Source of the DNA: Mycobacterium sp. 1274756.6
Lineage (GTDB): Bacteria; Actinomycetota; Actinomycetes; Mycobacteriales; Mycobacteriaceae
Direction: 5' to 3'
DNA length: 64,000 nucleotides
Assembly (NCBI RefSeq): GCF_001668625.1
Contig: NZ_LZLJ01000091.1
Location: forward strand, 1 to 64,000
Shown here: one piece after another, positions 17,755 to 27,044 of the stretch
How positions within the stretch are numbered: position 1 is the first letter of the stretch
How the letters are laid out: every line of letters starts with the position of its first letter
Translations under genes and position numbers: made by a program
The notes under the pieces: generated by a model
Seen by the model: the letters and a program-made list of their open reading frames with translations, nothing else
Told to the model about the DNA's origin: nothing
The model's database searches: none

Positions 17755-18791
17755 TGGTGTGGGCGGTGGCCGCCGTCGCGCTGGTCGTGGCGCTGCTGGT
17801 GGCGTTGGCGGCCTGGGCCTACCAGACCGCCAACCGGCTCAACCGTCTGCACGTGCGCTGCGACCTGTCCTGGCAGGCGTTGGACGCCGCGTTGGCCCGC
17901 CGCGCGGTGGTGGCGCGGGCGGTGGCGCTGGAGGCCTACCACGGCAGCCCCGAGGGCAGGCGGCTGGCGGCGCTGGCCGACGTCGCCGAGCGGGCGCCGC
18001 GCAACACCCGCGAGAACGAGGAGAACGCGCTCTCCGCCGAGCTCGCCGCGGTGGATCCGACGACGCTGCCGACCGAACTCGTCGCCGAGCTGGCCGACGC
18101 CGAAGCCCGGGTGGTGCTGGCGCGCCGGTTCTACAACGACGCGGTCCGCGACACCCGCGCGCTCAACGAACGTCCGCTGGTGCGACTGCTGCGCCTCAGC
18201 GGAACCGCGGTGTCGCCCAGCTACTTCGAGATCGCCGAACGGGTCGGGGCGGTGGCCTACGGCGATCTGCAGCAGCCCGGTCTGCTGGCGCCGCGCACCT
18301 CGGCGCGCATGGTGCTGCTCGACGAACACGGCGCGGTGCTGCTGCTGCGCGGCTCCGACCCGGCGCTCGGCGAAGACGCGCCGCGCTGGTGGTTCACCGT
18401 CGGCGGGCGGGCCGGCGACGGGGAGGCCCTCGCCGCGACGGCCGCGCGCGAACTCGCCGAGGAGACCGGCCTGCGGGTCGACTCCGAGGCGCTGATCGGG
18501 CCGGTCTGGCGGCGCAACGCCGTGTTCGGTTTCAACGGCGCGGTGATCAACAGCCAGGAGTTCTACTTCGTCCACCGCACCACCCGATTCGACCCGTGCC
18601 CGGCGCAGCGCACCAGTTTGGAGCACAGCTACCTCAGCGGGCACCGCTGGTGTGACGCCGCGCAGATCGCCGAGCTGACCGCGGCCGGGGAGACCGTCTA
18701 CCCGCTGCAACTCGGGGAGCTGCTGACCGAGGCCAACGCGCTGGCCGACGAGCCGCCCGGACCGCACCGCCCGGCCCGCTACATCCGCTGA
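17754..18791 (+). CDS. Membrane-anchored NUDIX hydrolase (Rv2609c type)
   Basis: The 345-residue protein has one N-terminal transmembrane helix (residues 2-24), then a LemA-like helical segment (HVRCDLSWQALDAALARRAV), a linker, and a NUDIX domain from about residue 180. The NUDIX box GGRAGDGEALAATAARELAE plus ETGL (about 217-240) keeps the catalytic glutamates. The substrate is a nucleoside diphosphate derivative of unknown identity. It closes the PIM operon, overlapping the pimA stop by one base; the same gene follows pimA in M. tuberculosis. Confidence 0.88.
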   Translation: MVWAVAAVALVVALLVALAAWAYQTANRLNRLHVRCDLSWQALDAALARRAVVARAVALEAYHGSPEGRRLAALADVAERAPRNTRENEENALSAELAAVDPTTLPTELVAELADAEARVVLARRFYNDAVRDTRALNERPLVRLLRLSGTAVSPSYFEIAERVGAVAYGDLQQPGLLAPRTSARMVLLDEHGAVLLLRGSDPALGEDAPRWWFTVGGRAGDGEALAATAARELAEETGLRVDSEALIGPVWRRNAVFGFNGAVINSQEFYFVHRTTRFDPCPAQRTSLEHSYLSGHRWCDAAQIAELTAAGETVYPLQLGELLTEANALADEPPGPHRPARYIR

Positions 18792-18798
18792 GCGCGGC

Positions 18799-19611
18799 TT
18801 AAGCGCTCCGCTGTAGCTCCGCGCGCAGCTGCGCGTCGTAGTCCCAGCGCGTCGGCGGCGTCATCCCCGGCGGCATCCACGAAACGAACAGGTGGCCGTC
18901 GGGGTGGGCGGTGGCGGTGGGCGCCACACCGAGCAGCGCGCGCACCTCGTCGAGCGGTTTGTCCAGCAGCTCCTCGTAGGGCGCGGCCATCAGGTTGTCG
19001 GCGCGCTGTCCGCGCCGCACCGCCTGGCGGAAGTAGCGCAGCTTGCGGCGCGGGGAGGCCTGGATCAGCACCCCGGTCGTGGACAGAGCCAGCGCCTTCA
19101 GCGCGCCCGACGGCTCCATCTGCCCGCAGTGGAAGCCGAGGTTGCCGAACTCCCCACCCATGTCGGGTCCGTAGCCGCCCAGGGTGTGGAACATGTCGTG
19201 CAGCGCGGTGCCGCGCCGGATCATGTAGAAGAAATCGTCGTCCCAGCCGCGCCGCTCGGCGATCGGGCGGATCACCTCCTCGACGCTGAACACCCCGGCG
19301 TCGAGCCGGTTGGTGGTGAGGAAAGAGCGATACGCGTGCCCGAGGGAGCCGACCGGCAGCGACGCCAGGTAGTCGTCGTCGCCGAGCACGGCCAGCAGGT
19401 CCGGTTTCTCGGCCAACAGCCGCCGGCCGTTGGGGTGCGCGCGCAGCTGGTGGTAGCTGCGCGCCAGGATCGGGGCGGCGAGACCCACGATCAACTCGTA
19501 GACCTGCGAGGCGTTCTTGGCCGGGTTGACCAGCAACCGCCACGAGGCCAGGACGGCACCCCAGTCGCGCTGGTCGGGGACGCCGCCGGGCTCGGCGGTG
19601 GGTGCGGTCAT
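18799..19611 (-). CDS. Coq4-like family protein
   Basis: The 270-residue protein has the Coq4 signature HDx2Hx11E as HDMFHTLGGYGPDMGGE (near residue 135), which fits eukaryotic COQ4 (HDLLHTLLGMPTNMLGE) at the metal-ligand positions. COQ4 supports ubiquinone biosynthesis and has been linked to oxidative decarboxylation of the quinone ring. Mycobacteria use menaquinone, so a different substrate is likely. The start ATG 19611 is divergent from a TetR gene, and the pair share an inverted repeat. It ends just after the NUDIX gene, convergent with it. Confidence 0.75.
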   Translation of the reverse strand: MTAPTAEPGGVPDQRDWGAVLASWRLLVNPAKNASQVYELIVGLAAPILARSYHQLRAHPNGRRLLAEKPDLLAVLGDDDYLASLPVGSLGHAYRSFLTTNRLDAGVFSVEEVIRPIAERRGWDDDFFYMIRRGTALHDMFHTLGGYGPDMGGEFGNLGFHCGQMEPSGALKALALSTTGVLIQASPRRKLRYFRQAVRRGQRADNLMAAPYEELLDKPLDEVRALLGVAPTATAHPDGHLFVSWMPPGMTPPTRWDYDAQLRAELQRSA

Positions 19612-19658
19612 CGGCGGGCCCCTTTCGTAGGCGGCGGTCGAGCGCTGTGACCTAGATA

Positions 19659-19684
19659 ATAGATGTTTCTGCGTTAATGTCTAT
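19659..19684 (+). promoter_or_regulatory. Inverted-repeat operator and leaderless promoter of the TetR gene
   Basis: Arms ATAGATGTT (19659-19667) and AATGTCTAT (19676-19684) pair at 7 of 9 positions around an 8-base spacer. The hexamer TAATGT (19675-19680) inside it lies 6 bases before ATG 19687. This is the size and place expected for a self-acting TetR operator that also faces the Coq4-like gene. Confidence 0.6.
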
Positions 19685-19686
19685 AT

Positions 19687-20355
19687 ATGGCTGGTGCTCG
19701 CGAACGCACGGTGCCGCGTCGGCGCGGCCGGCCGGTGGGCGGCGGCAACACCGCCGGGCAGGCCCGCGAACTGCTGCTCGACGCCGCCGAACGCTGCTTC
19801 GCCCGGTACGGCTACCGCGCGTCGACCATGGCGGCCATCGCCGCCGAGGCCGGGTACTCCCGGGCGGTGATCTACCGGCACTTCGCCACCCGCGACGCCC
19901 TGCTCGACGCCCTCGTGCTCCGGGTGGCCGGGCGCGCGATGGCCCGGATCGCCGACCGGCTGGCCGGCGTGACCGACCCGGGTGAACTGGCGGTGGAGTC
20001 GCTGGTGCTGGTGGCCACCGAGGTGGGCCAGGACCGGGTGCTCGGCATCCTGTCCGACCGGGCCGACGCGGGCAGCGTGGCCGACCTGATCATCGGCTCC
20101 GCCGGTCTCGACGCGTTGCTCGTCGCGCAGGTCGGGGCGGCGTTCGAGGCCGCGCCGGCCGGCTACCTGCGGCCCGGGTTGACCGCAGCCGACGCGGCCC
20201 GGTTCGTGTTGTCGGTGGCGCTGGGTCTGCTGCTGCGGCTGGTTCCCGGCGTCGATGACGCCGACCAAATGCGCCGGTACGCACGGGTGTTCGTGCTGCC
20301 CGCACTGCTGGCCGAACCGCCGCCGGCCGAGCCGGTGTTCGCGCCGCCGCGCTGA
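19687..20355 (+). CDS. TetR-family transcriptional regulator
   Basis: The 222-residue protein has an N-terminal TetR DNA-binding domain: REQ-type leader RRGRPVGG, then [18 protein letters not shown] and the HTH segment [20 protein letters not shown] (about residues 45-64). The C-terminal ligand-binding part is unassigned. Its position divergent from the Coq4-like gene over an inverted repeat suggests it represses that gene and itself. The mRNA is probably leaderless. Confidence 0.9.
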   Translation: MAGARERTVPRRRGRPVGGGNTAGQARELLLDAAERCFARYGYRASTMAAIAAEAGYSRAVIYRHFATRDALLDALVLRVAGRAMARIADRLAGVTDPGELAVESLVLVATEVGQDRVLGILSDRADAGSVADLIIGSAGLDALLVAQVGAAFEAAPAGYLRPGLTAADAARFVLSVALGLLLRLVPGVDDADQMRRYARVFVLPALLAEPPPAEPVFAPPR

Positions 20356-20425
20356 GCCGGCCGCCCGCCACCGGCGCCGCCCGAGGCGGGGGTGTGCGGG
20401 CAGCAGCCCATTCGGCGATGCCCAC

Positions 20426-20431
20426 TAGACT
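20426..20431 (+). promoter_or_regulatory. -10 hexamer for the pdxS operon
   Basis: TAGACT fits TANNNT, with a predicted start near 20438 and a leader of about 28 bases that contains the AAGGAG ribosome-binding site ahead of GTG 20466. The ten bases TAGACTGGTC recur at the aspS promoter. Confidence 0.5.
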
Positions 20432-20465
20432 GGTCGGGAGAATTCGGCTCAAGGAGAAGCAGCTA

Positions 20466-21383
20466 GTGGACAGCGCAGCGCACAACGGCTCGGACGCGTC
20501 CGGGCAGACCGGGACGGCGCGAGTCAAGCGCGGGATGGCCGAGATGCTCAAGGGCGGGGTCATCATGGATGTCGTCACCCCGGAGCAGGCTCGCATCGCC
20601 GAGGCGGCCGGTGCGGTGGCGGTGATGGCTTTGGAGCGGGTGCCCGCCGATATCCGCGCTCAGGGCGGGGTGTCGCGGATGAGTGATCCGGACATGATCG
20701 AGAGCATCGTGGCGGCGGTGTCGATCCCGGTGATGGCCAAGGTGCGGATCGGGCATTTCGTCGAGGCGCAGATCCTGCAGAGCCTCGGGGTGGACTTCGT
20801 CGACGAATCCGAGGTGCTCACCCCGGCCGACTACACCCACCATGTGGACAAGTGGCAGTTCACGGTGCCGTTCGTGTGCGGGGCGACCAACCTCGGTGAG
20901 GCGTTGCGGCGGATCACCGAGGGGGCGGCGATGATCCGGTCCAAGGGCGAGGCCGGCACCGGGGACGTGTCGAACGCGACCACGCACATGCGCACGATCG
21001 GCGGTGAGATCCGTCGGCTGACCTCGTTGAGCGAGGATGAGTTGTTCGTGGCGGCCAAGGAGTTGGCCGCACCGTATGAGCTGGTGGCCGAGGTGGCGCG
21101 GGCCGGCAAGTTGCCGGTGACGCTGTTCACCGCCGGTGGGATCGCCACGCCGGCGGATGCGGCGATGATGATGCAGCTGGGTGCGGAGGGGGTGTTCGTC
21201 GGGTCGGGCATCTTCAAGTCCGGTGACCCGGCGGCGCGGGCCGCGGCCATCGTCAAGGCCACGACGTTCTACAACGATCCGGAAGTGCTGGCCCGGGTCT
21301 CCCGCGGGCTCGGTGAGGCGATGGTGGGTATCAACGTGGAGGACATCGCGCAGCCGCACCGGCTGGCCGAGCGCGGCTGGTAG
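20466..21383 (+). CDS. pdxS: Pyridoxal 5'-phosphate synthase subunit PdxS
   Basis: The 305-residue TIM barrel makes PLP from ribose 5-phosphate, glyceraldehyde 3-phosphate and ammonia together with Pdx[33 protein letters not shown] (first active-site Lys) and [10 protein letters not shown] (second Lys) are all present, with [17 protein letters not shown] for phosphate binding. GTG 20466 has a clear AAGGAG site; an in-frame GTG at 20394 is rejected because it would add unconserved residues. pdxT follows after the thioesterase gene. Confidence 0.97.
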   Translation: MDSAAHNGSDASGQTGTARVKRGMAEMLKGGVIMDVVTPEQARIAEAAGAVAVMALERVPADIRAQGGVSRMSDPDMIESIVAAVSIPVMAKVRIGHFVEAQILQSLGVDFVDESEVLTPADYTHHVDKWQFTVPFVCGATNLGEALRRITEGAAMIRSKGEAGTGDVSNATTHMRTIGGEIRRLTSLSEDELFVAAKELAAPYELVAEVARAGKLPVTLFTAGGIATPADAAMMMQLGAEGVFVGSGIFKSGDPAARAAAIVKATTFYNDPEVLARVSRGLGEAMVGINVEDIAQPHRLAERGW

Positions 21384-21392
21384 CGCCCCGGC

Positions 21393-22232
21393 ATGGCGAT
21401 CGAACAGATCCTCGATCTGGAAAAGCTCGAGGTCAATATTTACCGCGGCGCCGTCTTCAGCCCGCACTCCAGCGACCACCAGCGCACCTTCGGCGGCCAC
21501 GTCGCCGGGCAGGCGCTGGTCTCGGCGGTGCGCACCGTCGACCCGCAGTTCCTGGTCCACTCCCTGCACGGGTATTTTCTGCGGCCCGGAGATGCCAAGG
21601 CGCCCACCGTTTTTCTCGTCGAACGCGTCCGCGACGGCGGGTCGTTCTGCACCCGCCGGGTCAACGCGGTCCAACACGGCGAGATCATCTTCAACATGTC
21701 GGCGTCGTTCCAGATCCGCCAGGACGGCATCGAACACCAGGACGGGATGCCCGCCGCACCCGAACCGGAGCACGTGCCCGCCCTGCCCGGCATGAAGGCC
21801 ATCGACGAGGAGGGCTTCAAGGCCTTCGCCGAGTGGGACGTGCGCCGGGTGCCCGCCGCTGAACTGCCGCACGTGCCGGGCAAGGTCGCCGAACAGCAGG
21901 TCTGGTTCCGCCACCGCGAACCGCTGCCCGACGACCCGGTGCTGCACATCTGCGCCCTGGCCTACATGAGCGACCTGACCCTGCTGGGCACCTCCTGGTC
22001 GATCCACCCCGACGCGCGCGACAACCTGCAGGTGGCCTCCCTCGACCACGCCATGTGGTTCCTGCGGCCGTTCCGCGCCGACGACTGGCTGCTCTACGAC
22101 CAGTCCTCGCCGTCGGCCGGCGCCGGGCGGGCGTTGACCGAGGGCAAGATCTACGACCGCACCGGGGCGATGGTCGCCGCGGTGACCCAGGAGGGGCTGA
22201 CCCGCTACCCGCACGGGCACCGGAGTCGATGA
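21393..22232 (+). CDS. tesB: Acyl-CoA thioesterase II
   Basis: The 279-residue protein has the double hotdog fold of Tes[20 protein letters not shown] at the first active-site helix, [20 protein letters not shown] after it, and the second hotdog with [20 protein letters not shown]. It hydrolyses medium- and long-chain acyl-CoA to free acid and CoA. It lies 9 bases after pdxS and overlaps the pdxT start, an order shared with M. tuberculosis Rv2606c-Rv2604c (tesB2), although there is no obvious link to vitamin B6. Confidence 0.93.
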   Translation: MAIEQILDLEKLEVNIYRGAVFSPHSSDHQRTFGGHVAGQALVSAVRTVDPQFLVHSLHGYFLRPGDAKAPTVFLVERVRDGGSFCTRRVNAVQHGEIIFNMSASFQIRQDGIEHQDGMPAAPEPEHVPALPGMKAIDEEGFKAFAEWDVRRVPAAELPHVPGKVAEQQVWFRHREPLPDDPVLHICALAYMSDLTLLGTSWSIHPDARDNLQVASLDHAMWFLRPFRADDWLLYDQSSPSAGAGRALTEGKIYDRTGAMVAAVTQEGLTRYPHGHRSR

Positions 22233-22825
22233 GCCCACCGCGGGTCGGGGTGCTGGCCCTGCAGGGCGACACCCGCGAGCACCTGGCCGCGCTGGCCGAC
22301 GCCGGCGCCGACCCGCTGCCGGTGCGCCGCCGCGCCGAACTCGACGCCGTCGACGCCCTGGTCCTGCCCGGCGGCGAATCGACCACGATCACCCACCTGC
22401 TAGCCGAGTTCGAACTGCTCGAGCCGCTCCGGGCGCGACTGGCCGCCGGGATGCCCGCCTACGGCGCCTGCGCGGGGATGATTCTGCTGGCCCGGGAGAT
22501 CCTCGACGCCGGCGCCGGGACGCGCCGGGCACTGCCGTTGGGCGGTATCGATATGACGGTGCGGCGCAATGCTTTCGGACGCCAGGTGGACTCCTTCGAA
22601 CAGGACCTGCCCTTCGCCGGGCTGGCGGATCCGGTGCACGCGGTGTTCATCCGCGCGCCCTGGGTGGAGCGGATCGGCCCCGAGGTGCAGGTGCTGGCCC
22701 GCGCCGCCGGGCGGATCGTCGCCGTGCGGGAAGGCGCGGTGCTGGCGACCTCCTTTCACCCGGAGGTGACCGGCGACCGGCGCATCCACCGGCTGTTCGT
22801 CGACATCGCCGCCGGGCGCGGCTGA
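22229..22825 (+). CDS. pdxT: Pyridoxal 5'-phosphate synthase glutaminase subunit PdxT
   Basis: The 198-residue class I glutamine amidotransferase supplies ammonia to PdxS. It keeps [14 protein letters not shown], the oxyanion segment LPGGESTTI, the nucleophile Cys in [11 protein letters not shown] and the His-Glu pair in [10 protein letters not shown]. The ATG overlaps the tesB stop by 4 bases (ATGA). A hairpin follows the stop, so this is probably the end of the pdxS-tesB-pdxT transcript. Confidence 0.95.
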   Translation: MSPPRVGVLALQGDTREHLAALADAGADPLPVRRRAELDAVDALVLPGGESTTITHLLAEFELLEPLRARLAAGMPAYGACAGMILLAREILDAGAGTRRALPLGGIDMTVRRNAFGRQVDSFEQDLPFAGLADPVHAVFIRAPWVERIGPEVQVLARAAGRIVAVREGAVLATSFHPEVTGDRRIHRLFVDIAAGRG

Positions 22826-22833
22826 CCGACGCG

Positions 22834-22855
22834 CCGCGGGTAGTTCGACCCGCGG
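22834..22855 (+). terminator. Hairpin after pdxT
   Basis: Perfect 8-base arms CCGCGGGT and ACCCGCGG flank a 6-base loop 9 bases after the pdxT stop. There is no U-tract, as is common in mycobacterial terminators. Confidence 0.5.
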
Positions 22856-22892
22856 TGGAGCGGCGAACGCGGCGGGCAGGCATGATGTGCTG

Positions 22893-24257
22893 ATGGCAGA
22901 GATCAGACGTGGCGGATTCCGCCGGGCGACCCGGCTCGCGAGCCTGCCGGCGGGCGTGGCCGGACGCGCCGCGCTCGGCGTCGGCAAGCGCATGACCGGC
23001 AAATCCAAGGACGAAGTCAACGCGGAGCTTCTGGAGAAGGCCGCCGACGAGATGTTCAAGGTCCTCGGTGAGCTCAAGGGCGGCGCGATGAAGGTCGGCC
23101 AGGCGCTGTCGGTGATGGAGGCCGCCATCCCACCGCAGTTCGCCGAGCCCTTCCGGGAGGCGCTGGTCAAGCTGCAGAGCGAGGCGCCGCCGCTGCCGGC
23201 GGCCAAGGTGCACCGGGTGCTCGACGGCCAACTCGGCACCCGCTGGCGGGACCGGTTCGAGTCCTTCGACGACACCCCGGTCGCCGCGGCGAGCATCGGG
23301 CAGGTGCACCGCGCGGTGTGGAAGGACGGCCGCCAGGTGGCGGTCAAGATCCAATACCCCGGCGCCGACGAGGCGCTGCGCGCCGACCTCAAGATGATCA
23401 AACGGTTCTCCTGGGTGTTCAAGCAGGTGGTGCCCGGCGCGGACGTCGACCGGTTGATCGCCGAGGTCAGCGACACCCTGGAAGCCGAGCTGGACTACCG
23501 CGACGAAGCCGACAACCAGCGGACCTTCGCCAAGGCCTACGCCGGCGACGAGAAGTTCTTCGTCCCGGCGATCGTGGCCAGCGCCCCCAAGGTCATCGTC
23601 TCGGAATGGTCGGAGGGCCGCCGGCTGTCGTCGATCATCGCCGACGGCACCGCTGACGAGCGCAACGACGCCTGCGCGCGGCTGCTGGAGTTCACCTTGA
23701 GCTCCCCGGCCCGCGCCGGGCTGGTGCACGCCGACCCGCACCCGGGCAACTTCATGGTGCTCGCCGACGGCCGGCTGGGCGTCATCGACTTCGGTGCGGT
23801 CTCCCAGCATCCCGACGGCATCCCGGCCGGCTTCGGTGAGCTGCTGTGCTACGCCCGCGACGAACGCTGGGACGAGGTCATCCGGCTGCTCAAGGAACTG
23901 CGGTTCATGCCGGCCGACTACGACTTGAGCCCCGAGCAGGTGGTGGAGTACCTCGGGCCGCTGTGGGGCTACATCGATCCGCTGCGGGCCGGGGAGTTCC
24001 ACTTCACCCGGGCCTGGTTCCAGCGGTCCGCGCTGGCGACCACCGACCCGTTCGAAGAGGGCTTCAACGACCGGTTCAAGGTCGCCCGGCAGCTGACCAT
24101 CCCGGCCGGCTACGTGATGCTGCTGCGCACCCTCGGCGGGCTGATCGGGGTGGCCGTCCAACTCGACGCCCACGTGAACTACGCCGAGCTGATCGAGCGG
24201 TGGGTGCCCGGATTCTTCCCGCCCGGCGGGGACCCGGACCCCGCGGCGGAGTCCTAG
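22893..24257 (+). CDS. ABC1/UbiB (ADCK) family atypical kinase
   Basis: The 454-residue protein has the family's KxGQ motif in AMKVGQALSVMEA (about residue 72), AAASIGQVHRAVWKDGRQVA with VKIQYPG for the nucleotide-binding Lys, the catalytic-loop region VHADPHPGNFMVL (about 285) and GVIDFGAVS as the DFG equivalent. UbiB/COQ8 proteins are ATPases that support isoprenoid-quinone biosynthesis at membranes. GTG 22887 is an alternative start two codons upstream; CATGAT lies 6 bases before ATG 22893. It is inserted between pdxT and yebC relative to M. tuberculosis. Confidence 0.9.
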   Translation: MAEIRRGGFRRATRLASLPAGVAGRAALGVGKRMTGKSKDEVNAELLEKAADEMFKVLGELKGGAMKVGQALSVMEAAIPPQFAEPFREALVKLQSEAPPLPAAKVHRVLDGQLGTRWRDRFESFDDTPVAAASIGQVHRAVWKDGRQVAVKIQYPGADEALRADLKMIKRFSWVFKQVVPGADVDRLIAEVSDTLEAELDYRDEADNQRTFAKAYAGDEKFFVPAIVASAPKVIVSEWSEGRRLSSIIADGTADERNDACARLLEFTLSSPARAGLVHADPHPGNFMVLADGRLGVIDFGAVSQHPDGIPAGFGELLCYARDERWDEVIRLLKELRFMPADYDLSPEQVVEYLGPLWGYIDPLRAGEFHFTRAWFQRSALATTDPFEEGFNDRFKVARQLTIPAGYVMLLRTLGGLIGVAVQLDAHVNYAELIERWVPGFFPPGGDPDPAAES

Positions 24258-24263
24258 CGGGCC

Positions 24264-24980
24264 GTGCGGGCGGCGGGCCGCCGTCGGCGGGCCGCGGCGA
24301 CACTGCTCGTCGTCGTTGCGGGCGTCGTCGCGGCGGCGGTGCAGTGCGCCGCGCCACCGCCACCCGAACCGGCCGCGTCGAGCCCGCCGGTGGCCGCGCC
24401 GACGACCACCATCCAGGCGCCGCGGGTCAGCGCCGTCGACGCCGCCGCGCTCGGGGCGAGCTGGCGGCCCGGCTGCCCGGTGCCACCCGAGCAGCTGCGC
24501 CGGGTCACCGTCGACCACCTCGGCTTCGACCAGGAAACCCACCGCGGTGAACTGATCGTGCACCGCGACGTCGTCGACGAGGTCATCGCGATCTTCGCCG
24601 ACCTGCACCGGATGGGCTATCCGATCGAGCGGATGCGCACCGTCGAGCGCTATCCCGGCGCCGACGACGAAGCCTCGATGCGCGACAACAACACCTCGGC
24701 GTTCAACTGCCGCCGGATCCCGGGCTCGGGGAACTGGGCGCTGCACGCCTACGGCCGGGCGATCGACGTCAACCCGCTGCTCAACCCCTACCTCGACAGC
24801 GACGGGGTGCAACCGGGCAACGCCGAGGTGTATCTGGACCGCACCCGCATCGACCCGGGGTTGCTGCACGACGGCGACGCGGCGGTGCGGGCCTTCACCG
24901 ACCGCGGCTGGACCTGGGGCGGGCACTGGCGCTCCCCGGTGGACTACCAGCATTTCGAGTTGCCCGCGGCGGGGACGTGA
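24264..24980 (+). CDS. Secreted M15-family peptidase (D-alanyl-D-alanine carboxypeptidase-like)
   Basis: The 238-residue protein has an Arg-rich N-terminus, a hydrophobic signal segment (about 10-27) ending in AAAVQCAAPP, possibly a degenerate lipobox, and a Pro/Ala/Ser linker. The catalytic domain holds the M15 zinc ligands in LHAYGRAIDVNP (His, Asp) and DYQHFEL (His), with WTWGGHW beside them. Such enzymes trim peptidoglycan peptides in the cell wall. GTG 24264 follows the ABC1 gene by 6 bases. Confidence 0.85.
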   Translation: MRAAGRRRRAAATLLVVVAGVVAAAVQCAAPPPPEPAASSPPVAAPTTTIQAPRVSAVDAAALGASWRPGCPVPPEQLRRVTVDHLGFDQETHRGELIVHRDVVDEVIAIFADLHRMGYPIERMRTVERYPGADDEASMRDNNTSAFNCRRIPGSGNWALHAYGRAIDVNPLLNPYLDSDGVQPGNAEVYLDRTRIDPGLLHDGDAAVRAFTDRGWTWGGHWRSPVDYQHFELPAAGT

Positions 24981-25003
24981 CCGAGCGCGCAATCGGCGGC
25001 ACG

Positions 25004-25009
25004 TAGACT
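25004..25009 (+). promoter_or_regulatory. -10 hexamer for yebC
   Basis: TAGACT fits TANNNT and gives a leader of about 34 bases before ATG 25050. The leader contains GAGG/GGCGGG purine-rich stretches as a ribosome-binding site. Confidence 0.45.
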
Positions 25010-25049
25010 CGTCACGCGATCAGTTCGAGGGATTTGAGGCGGGAAAACG

Positions 25050-25808
25050 ATGGCCGGGCATTCAAAGTGGGCGACGACCAAGCACAAGAAGGCCGTCATT
25101 GATGCACGCCGCGGCAAGATGTTCGCCCGGCTGGTCAAGAACGTCGAGGTGGCCGCCCGCGTCGGCGGCGGCGACCCGGCCGGCAATCCGACGCTGTATG
25201 ACGCCATCCAGAAGGCCAAGAAATCCTCGGTGCCCAACGACAACATCGAGCGGGCCCGCAAACGCGGGGCGGGCGAAGAGGCCGGCGGGGCGAACTGGGA
25301 GACCGTCACCTACGAGGGCTACGGGCCCAACGGGGTGGCGGTGCTCATCGAGTGCCTCACCGACAACCGCAACCGGGCCGCCAGCGAGGTGCGGGTGGCG
25401 GTGACCCGCAACGGCGGCAACATGGCCGACCCCGGATCGGTGGCCTACCTGTTCAGCCGCAAGGGCGTGATCACCCTGGACAAGAACGGTCTCACCGAGG
25501 ACGACGTGCTCACCGCGGTCCTGGAGGCGGGCGCGGAGGACGTCAACGACCTGGGTGAGGTGTTCGAGGTCATCACCGAACCCGGCGACCTGGTGGCGGT
25601 GCGCAGCGCGTTGCAGGACGCCGGGATCGACTACAACTCCGCCGAGGCCGGGTTCCAGCCGTCGGTGACCGTGCCGGTCGATCTCGACGGCGCGCGCAAG
25701 GTGCTCAAACTCGTCGACGCGCTCGAGGACAGCGACGACGTGCAGGAGGTCTACACCAACGTCGACATCCCCGACGACGTGGCGGCCGAACTCGACGCCG
25801 AGGAGTAG
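25050..25808 (+). CDS. YebC/PmpR family translation or transcription regulator
   Basis: The 252-residue protein opens with the strongly conserved [20 protein letters not shown] and carries [38 protein letters not shown] and an acidic C-terminal domain. The family has been described as DNA-binding regulators and, more recently, as factors relieving ribosome stalling at polyproline; both are family knowledge. It is upstream of ruvCAB, as in M. tuberculosis (Rv2603c), but separated from it by a hairpin and a new promoter. Confidence 0.95.
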   Translation: MAGHSKWATTKHKKAVIDARRGKMFARLVKNVEVAARVGGGDPAGNPTLYDAIQKAKKSSVPNDNIERARKRGAGEEAGGANWETVTYEGYGPNGVAVLIECLTDNRNRAASEVRVAVTRNGGNMADPGSVAYLFSRKGVITLDKNGLTEDDVLTAVLEAGAEDVNDLGEVFEVITEPGDLVAVRSALQDAGIDYNSAEAGFQPSVTVPVDLDGARKVLKLVDALEDSDDVQEVYTNVDIPDDVAAELDAEE

Positions 25809-25823
25809 CCGCCGGCGGTGCCG

Positions 25824-25845
25824 GCCCCGGTGTGTCTACCGGGGC
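25824..25845 (+). terminator. Hairpin between yebC and ruvC
   Basis: Arms GCCCCGGT and ACCGGGGC (8 bases, perfect) flank a 6-base loop, 16 bases after the yebC stop and before the ruvC promoter. Confidence 0.5.
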
Positions 25846-25862
25846 AGGTCCGGGCCGAGCAC

Positions 25863-25868
25863 TACAGT
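25863..25868 (+). promoter_or_regulatory. -10 hexamer for ruvCAB, probably leaderless
   Basis: TACAGT is followed by exactly 7 bases and ATG 25876, with no Shine-Dalgarno sequence. No clear LexA box was seen in the short upstream region. Confidence 0.55.
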
Positions 25869-25875
25869 ATCGAAC

Positions 25876-26442
25876 ATGCGTGCGGTACGAGTGATGGGCG
25901 TGGACCCCGGCCTGACCCGGTGCGGGCTCTCGGTGGTCGAGGGCGGACAGGGCCGCACGGTCACCGCGCTGGACGTCGATGTGGTCCGCACCGCCGCCGG
26001 TGAACCGCTGCACCGCCGCCTGCTGACGATCAGCGACGCCGTCGACCACTGGTTGGACACCCACCGCCCGGACGTGCTGGCGATCGAGCGGGTGTTCGCC
26101 AACTCCAACGCCAACACCGCGATGGGCACCGCCCAGGCCGGCGGCGTGATCGCGCTGGCCGCCGCCCGCCGCGACATCGACGTGCACTTCCACACCCCCA
26201 GCGAGGTCAAGGCCGCCGTCACCGGCAACGGCCGGGCCGACAAAGCCCAGGTCACCGCGATGGTCACCCGCATCCTGGCGTTGCAGCAGAAACCCACCCC
26301 GGCGGACGCCGCCGACGCGCTCGCGCTGGCGATCTGCCACTGCTGGCGGGCGCCGATGATCGCGCGGATGGCGGCCGCCGAAGCACTGGCCGCCGAGGCG
26401 CGCAAGAAATACCAGGCCCGGCTGAAAGCGGCGCGGGCATGA
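25876..26442 (+). CDS. ruvC: Holliday-junction resolvase RuvC
   Basis: The 188-residue endonuclease resolves Holliday junctions during recombination. Catalytic acidic residues are visible in [12 protein letters not shown] (Asp), LAIERVFAN (Glu) and [12 protein letters not shown] (two Asp). [13 protein letters not shown] and [20 protein letters not shown] are typical RuvC segments. The C-terminus is slightly extended and basic. It leads the ruvC-ruvA-ruvB operon, with a start overlap to ruvA. Confidence 0.96.
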   Translation: MRAVRVMGVDPGLTRCGLSVVEGGQGRTVTALDVDVVRTAAGEPLHRRLLTISDAVDHWLDTHRPDVLAIERVFANSNANTAMGTAQAGGVIALAAARRDIDVHFHTPSEVKAAVTGNGRADKAQVTAMVTRILALQQKPTPADAADALALAICHCWRAPMIARMAAAEALAAEARKKYQARLKAARA

Positions 26443-27044
26443 TCGCCTCGGTGCGCGGCGAGGTGCTCGAGATCGCCCTGGACCACGCGGTGATCGAGGC
26501 CGCCGGGGTCGGCTACCAGGTCAACGCCACCCCGGCGACCCTGGCCACCCTGCGCCGCGGTGCCGAGGCCCGGCTCGTCACGGCGATGATCGTGCGCGAG
26601 GACTCCCAAACCCTCTACGGCTTCCCCGACACCGAGGACCGCGACCTGTTCCGCACCCTGCTCTCGGTTTCCGGGATCGGCCCCAAGATCGCCCTGGCCA
26701 CCCTGGCCGTCCACGACGCGCCCGCGCTTCGGCAGGCGATCGCCGACTCCGACATCACCGCGCTGACCCGGGTGCCCGGGGTGGGCAAACGCAGCGCCGA
26801 ACGGATGGTGCTCGAACTGCGCGACAAGATCGGCGCGGTTGCCGGGGCGGCCGCCGGCCCGGCCGCGCCCAACGGGCACGCGGTGCGCGCCCCGGTGGTC
26901 GAAGCCCTGGTCGGTCTCGGCTTCCCCGCCAAACAGGCCGAGAGCGCCACCGACAAGGTGCTGGCCGCCGCCGCGGACAGCGGCGAGGACGCGACCACCG
27001 CGAGCGCGCTGCGCGCCGCGCTGTCGATGCTGGGCCGCAAATGA
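26439..27044 (+). CDS. ruvA: Holliday-junction branch-migration subunit RuvA
   Basis: The 201-residue protein binds the four-way junction and loads RuvB. Domains: an OB fold ([20 protein letters not shown]), two helix-hairpin-helix motifs ([17 protein letters not shown] and [19 protein letters not shown]), and the C-terminal UBA-like domain ([17 protein letters not shown]) that contacts RuvB. ATG 26439 overlaps the ruvC stop by 4 bases, and its stop overlaps the ruvB start. Confidence 0.96.
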   Translation: MIASVRGEVLEIALDHAVIEAAGVGYQVNATPATLATLRRGAEARLVTAMIVREDSQTLYGFPDTEDRDLFRTLLSVSGIGPKIALATLAVHDAPALRQAIADSDITALTRVPGVGKRSAERMVLELRDKIGAVAGAAAGPAAPNGHAVRAPVVEALVGLGFPAKQAESATDKVLAAAADSGEDATTASALRAALSMLGRK

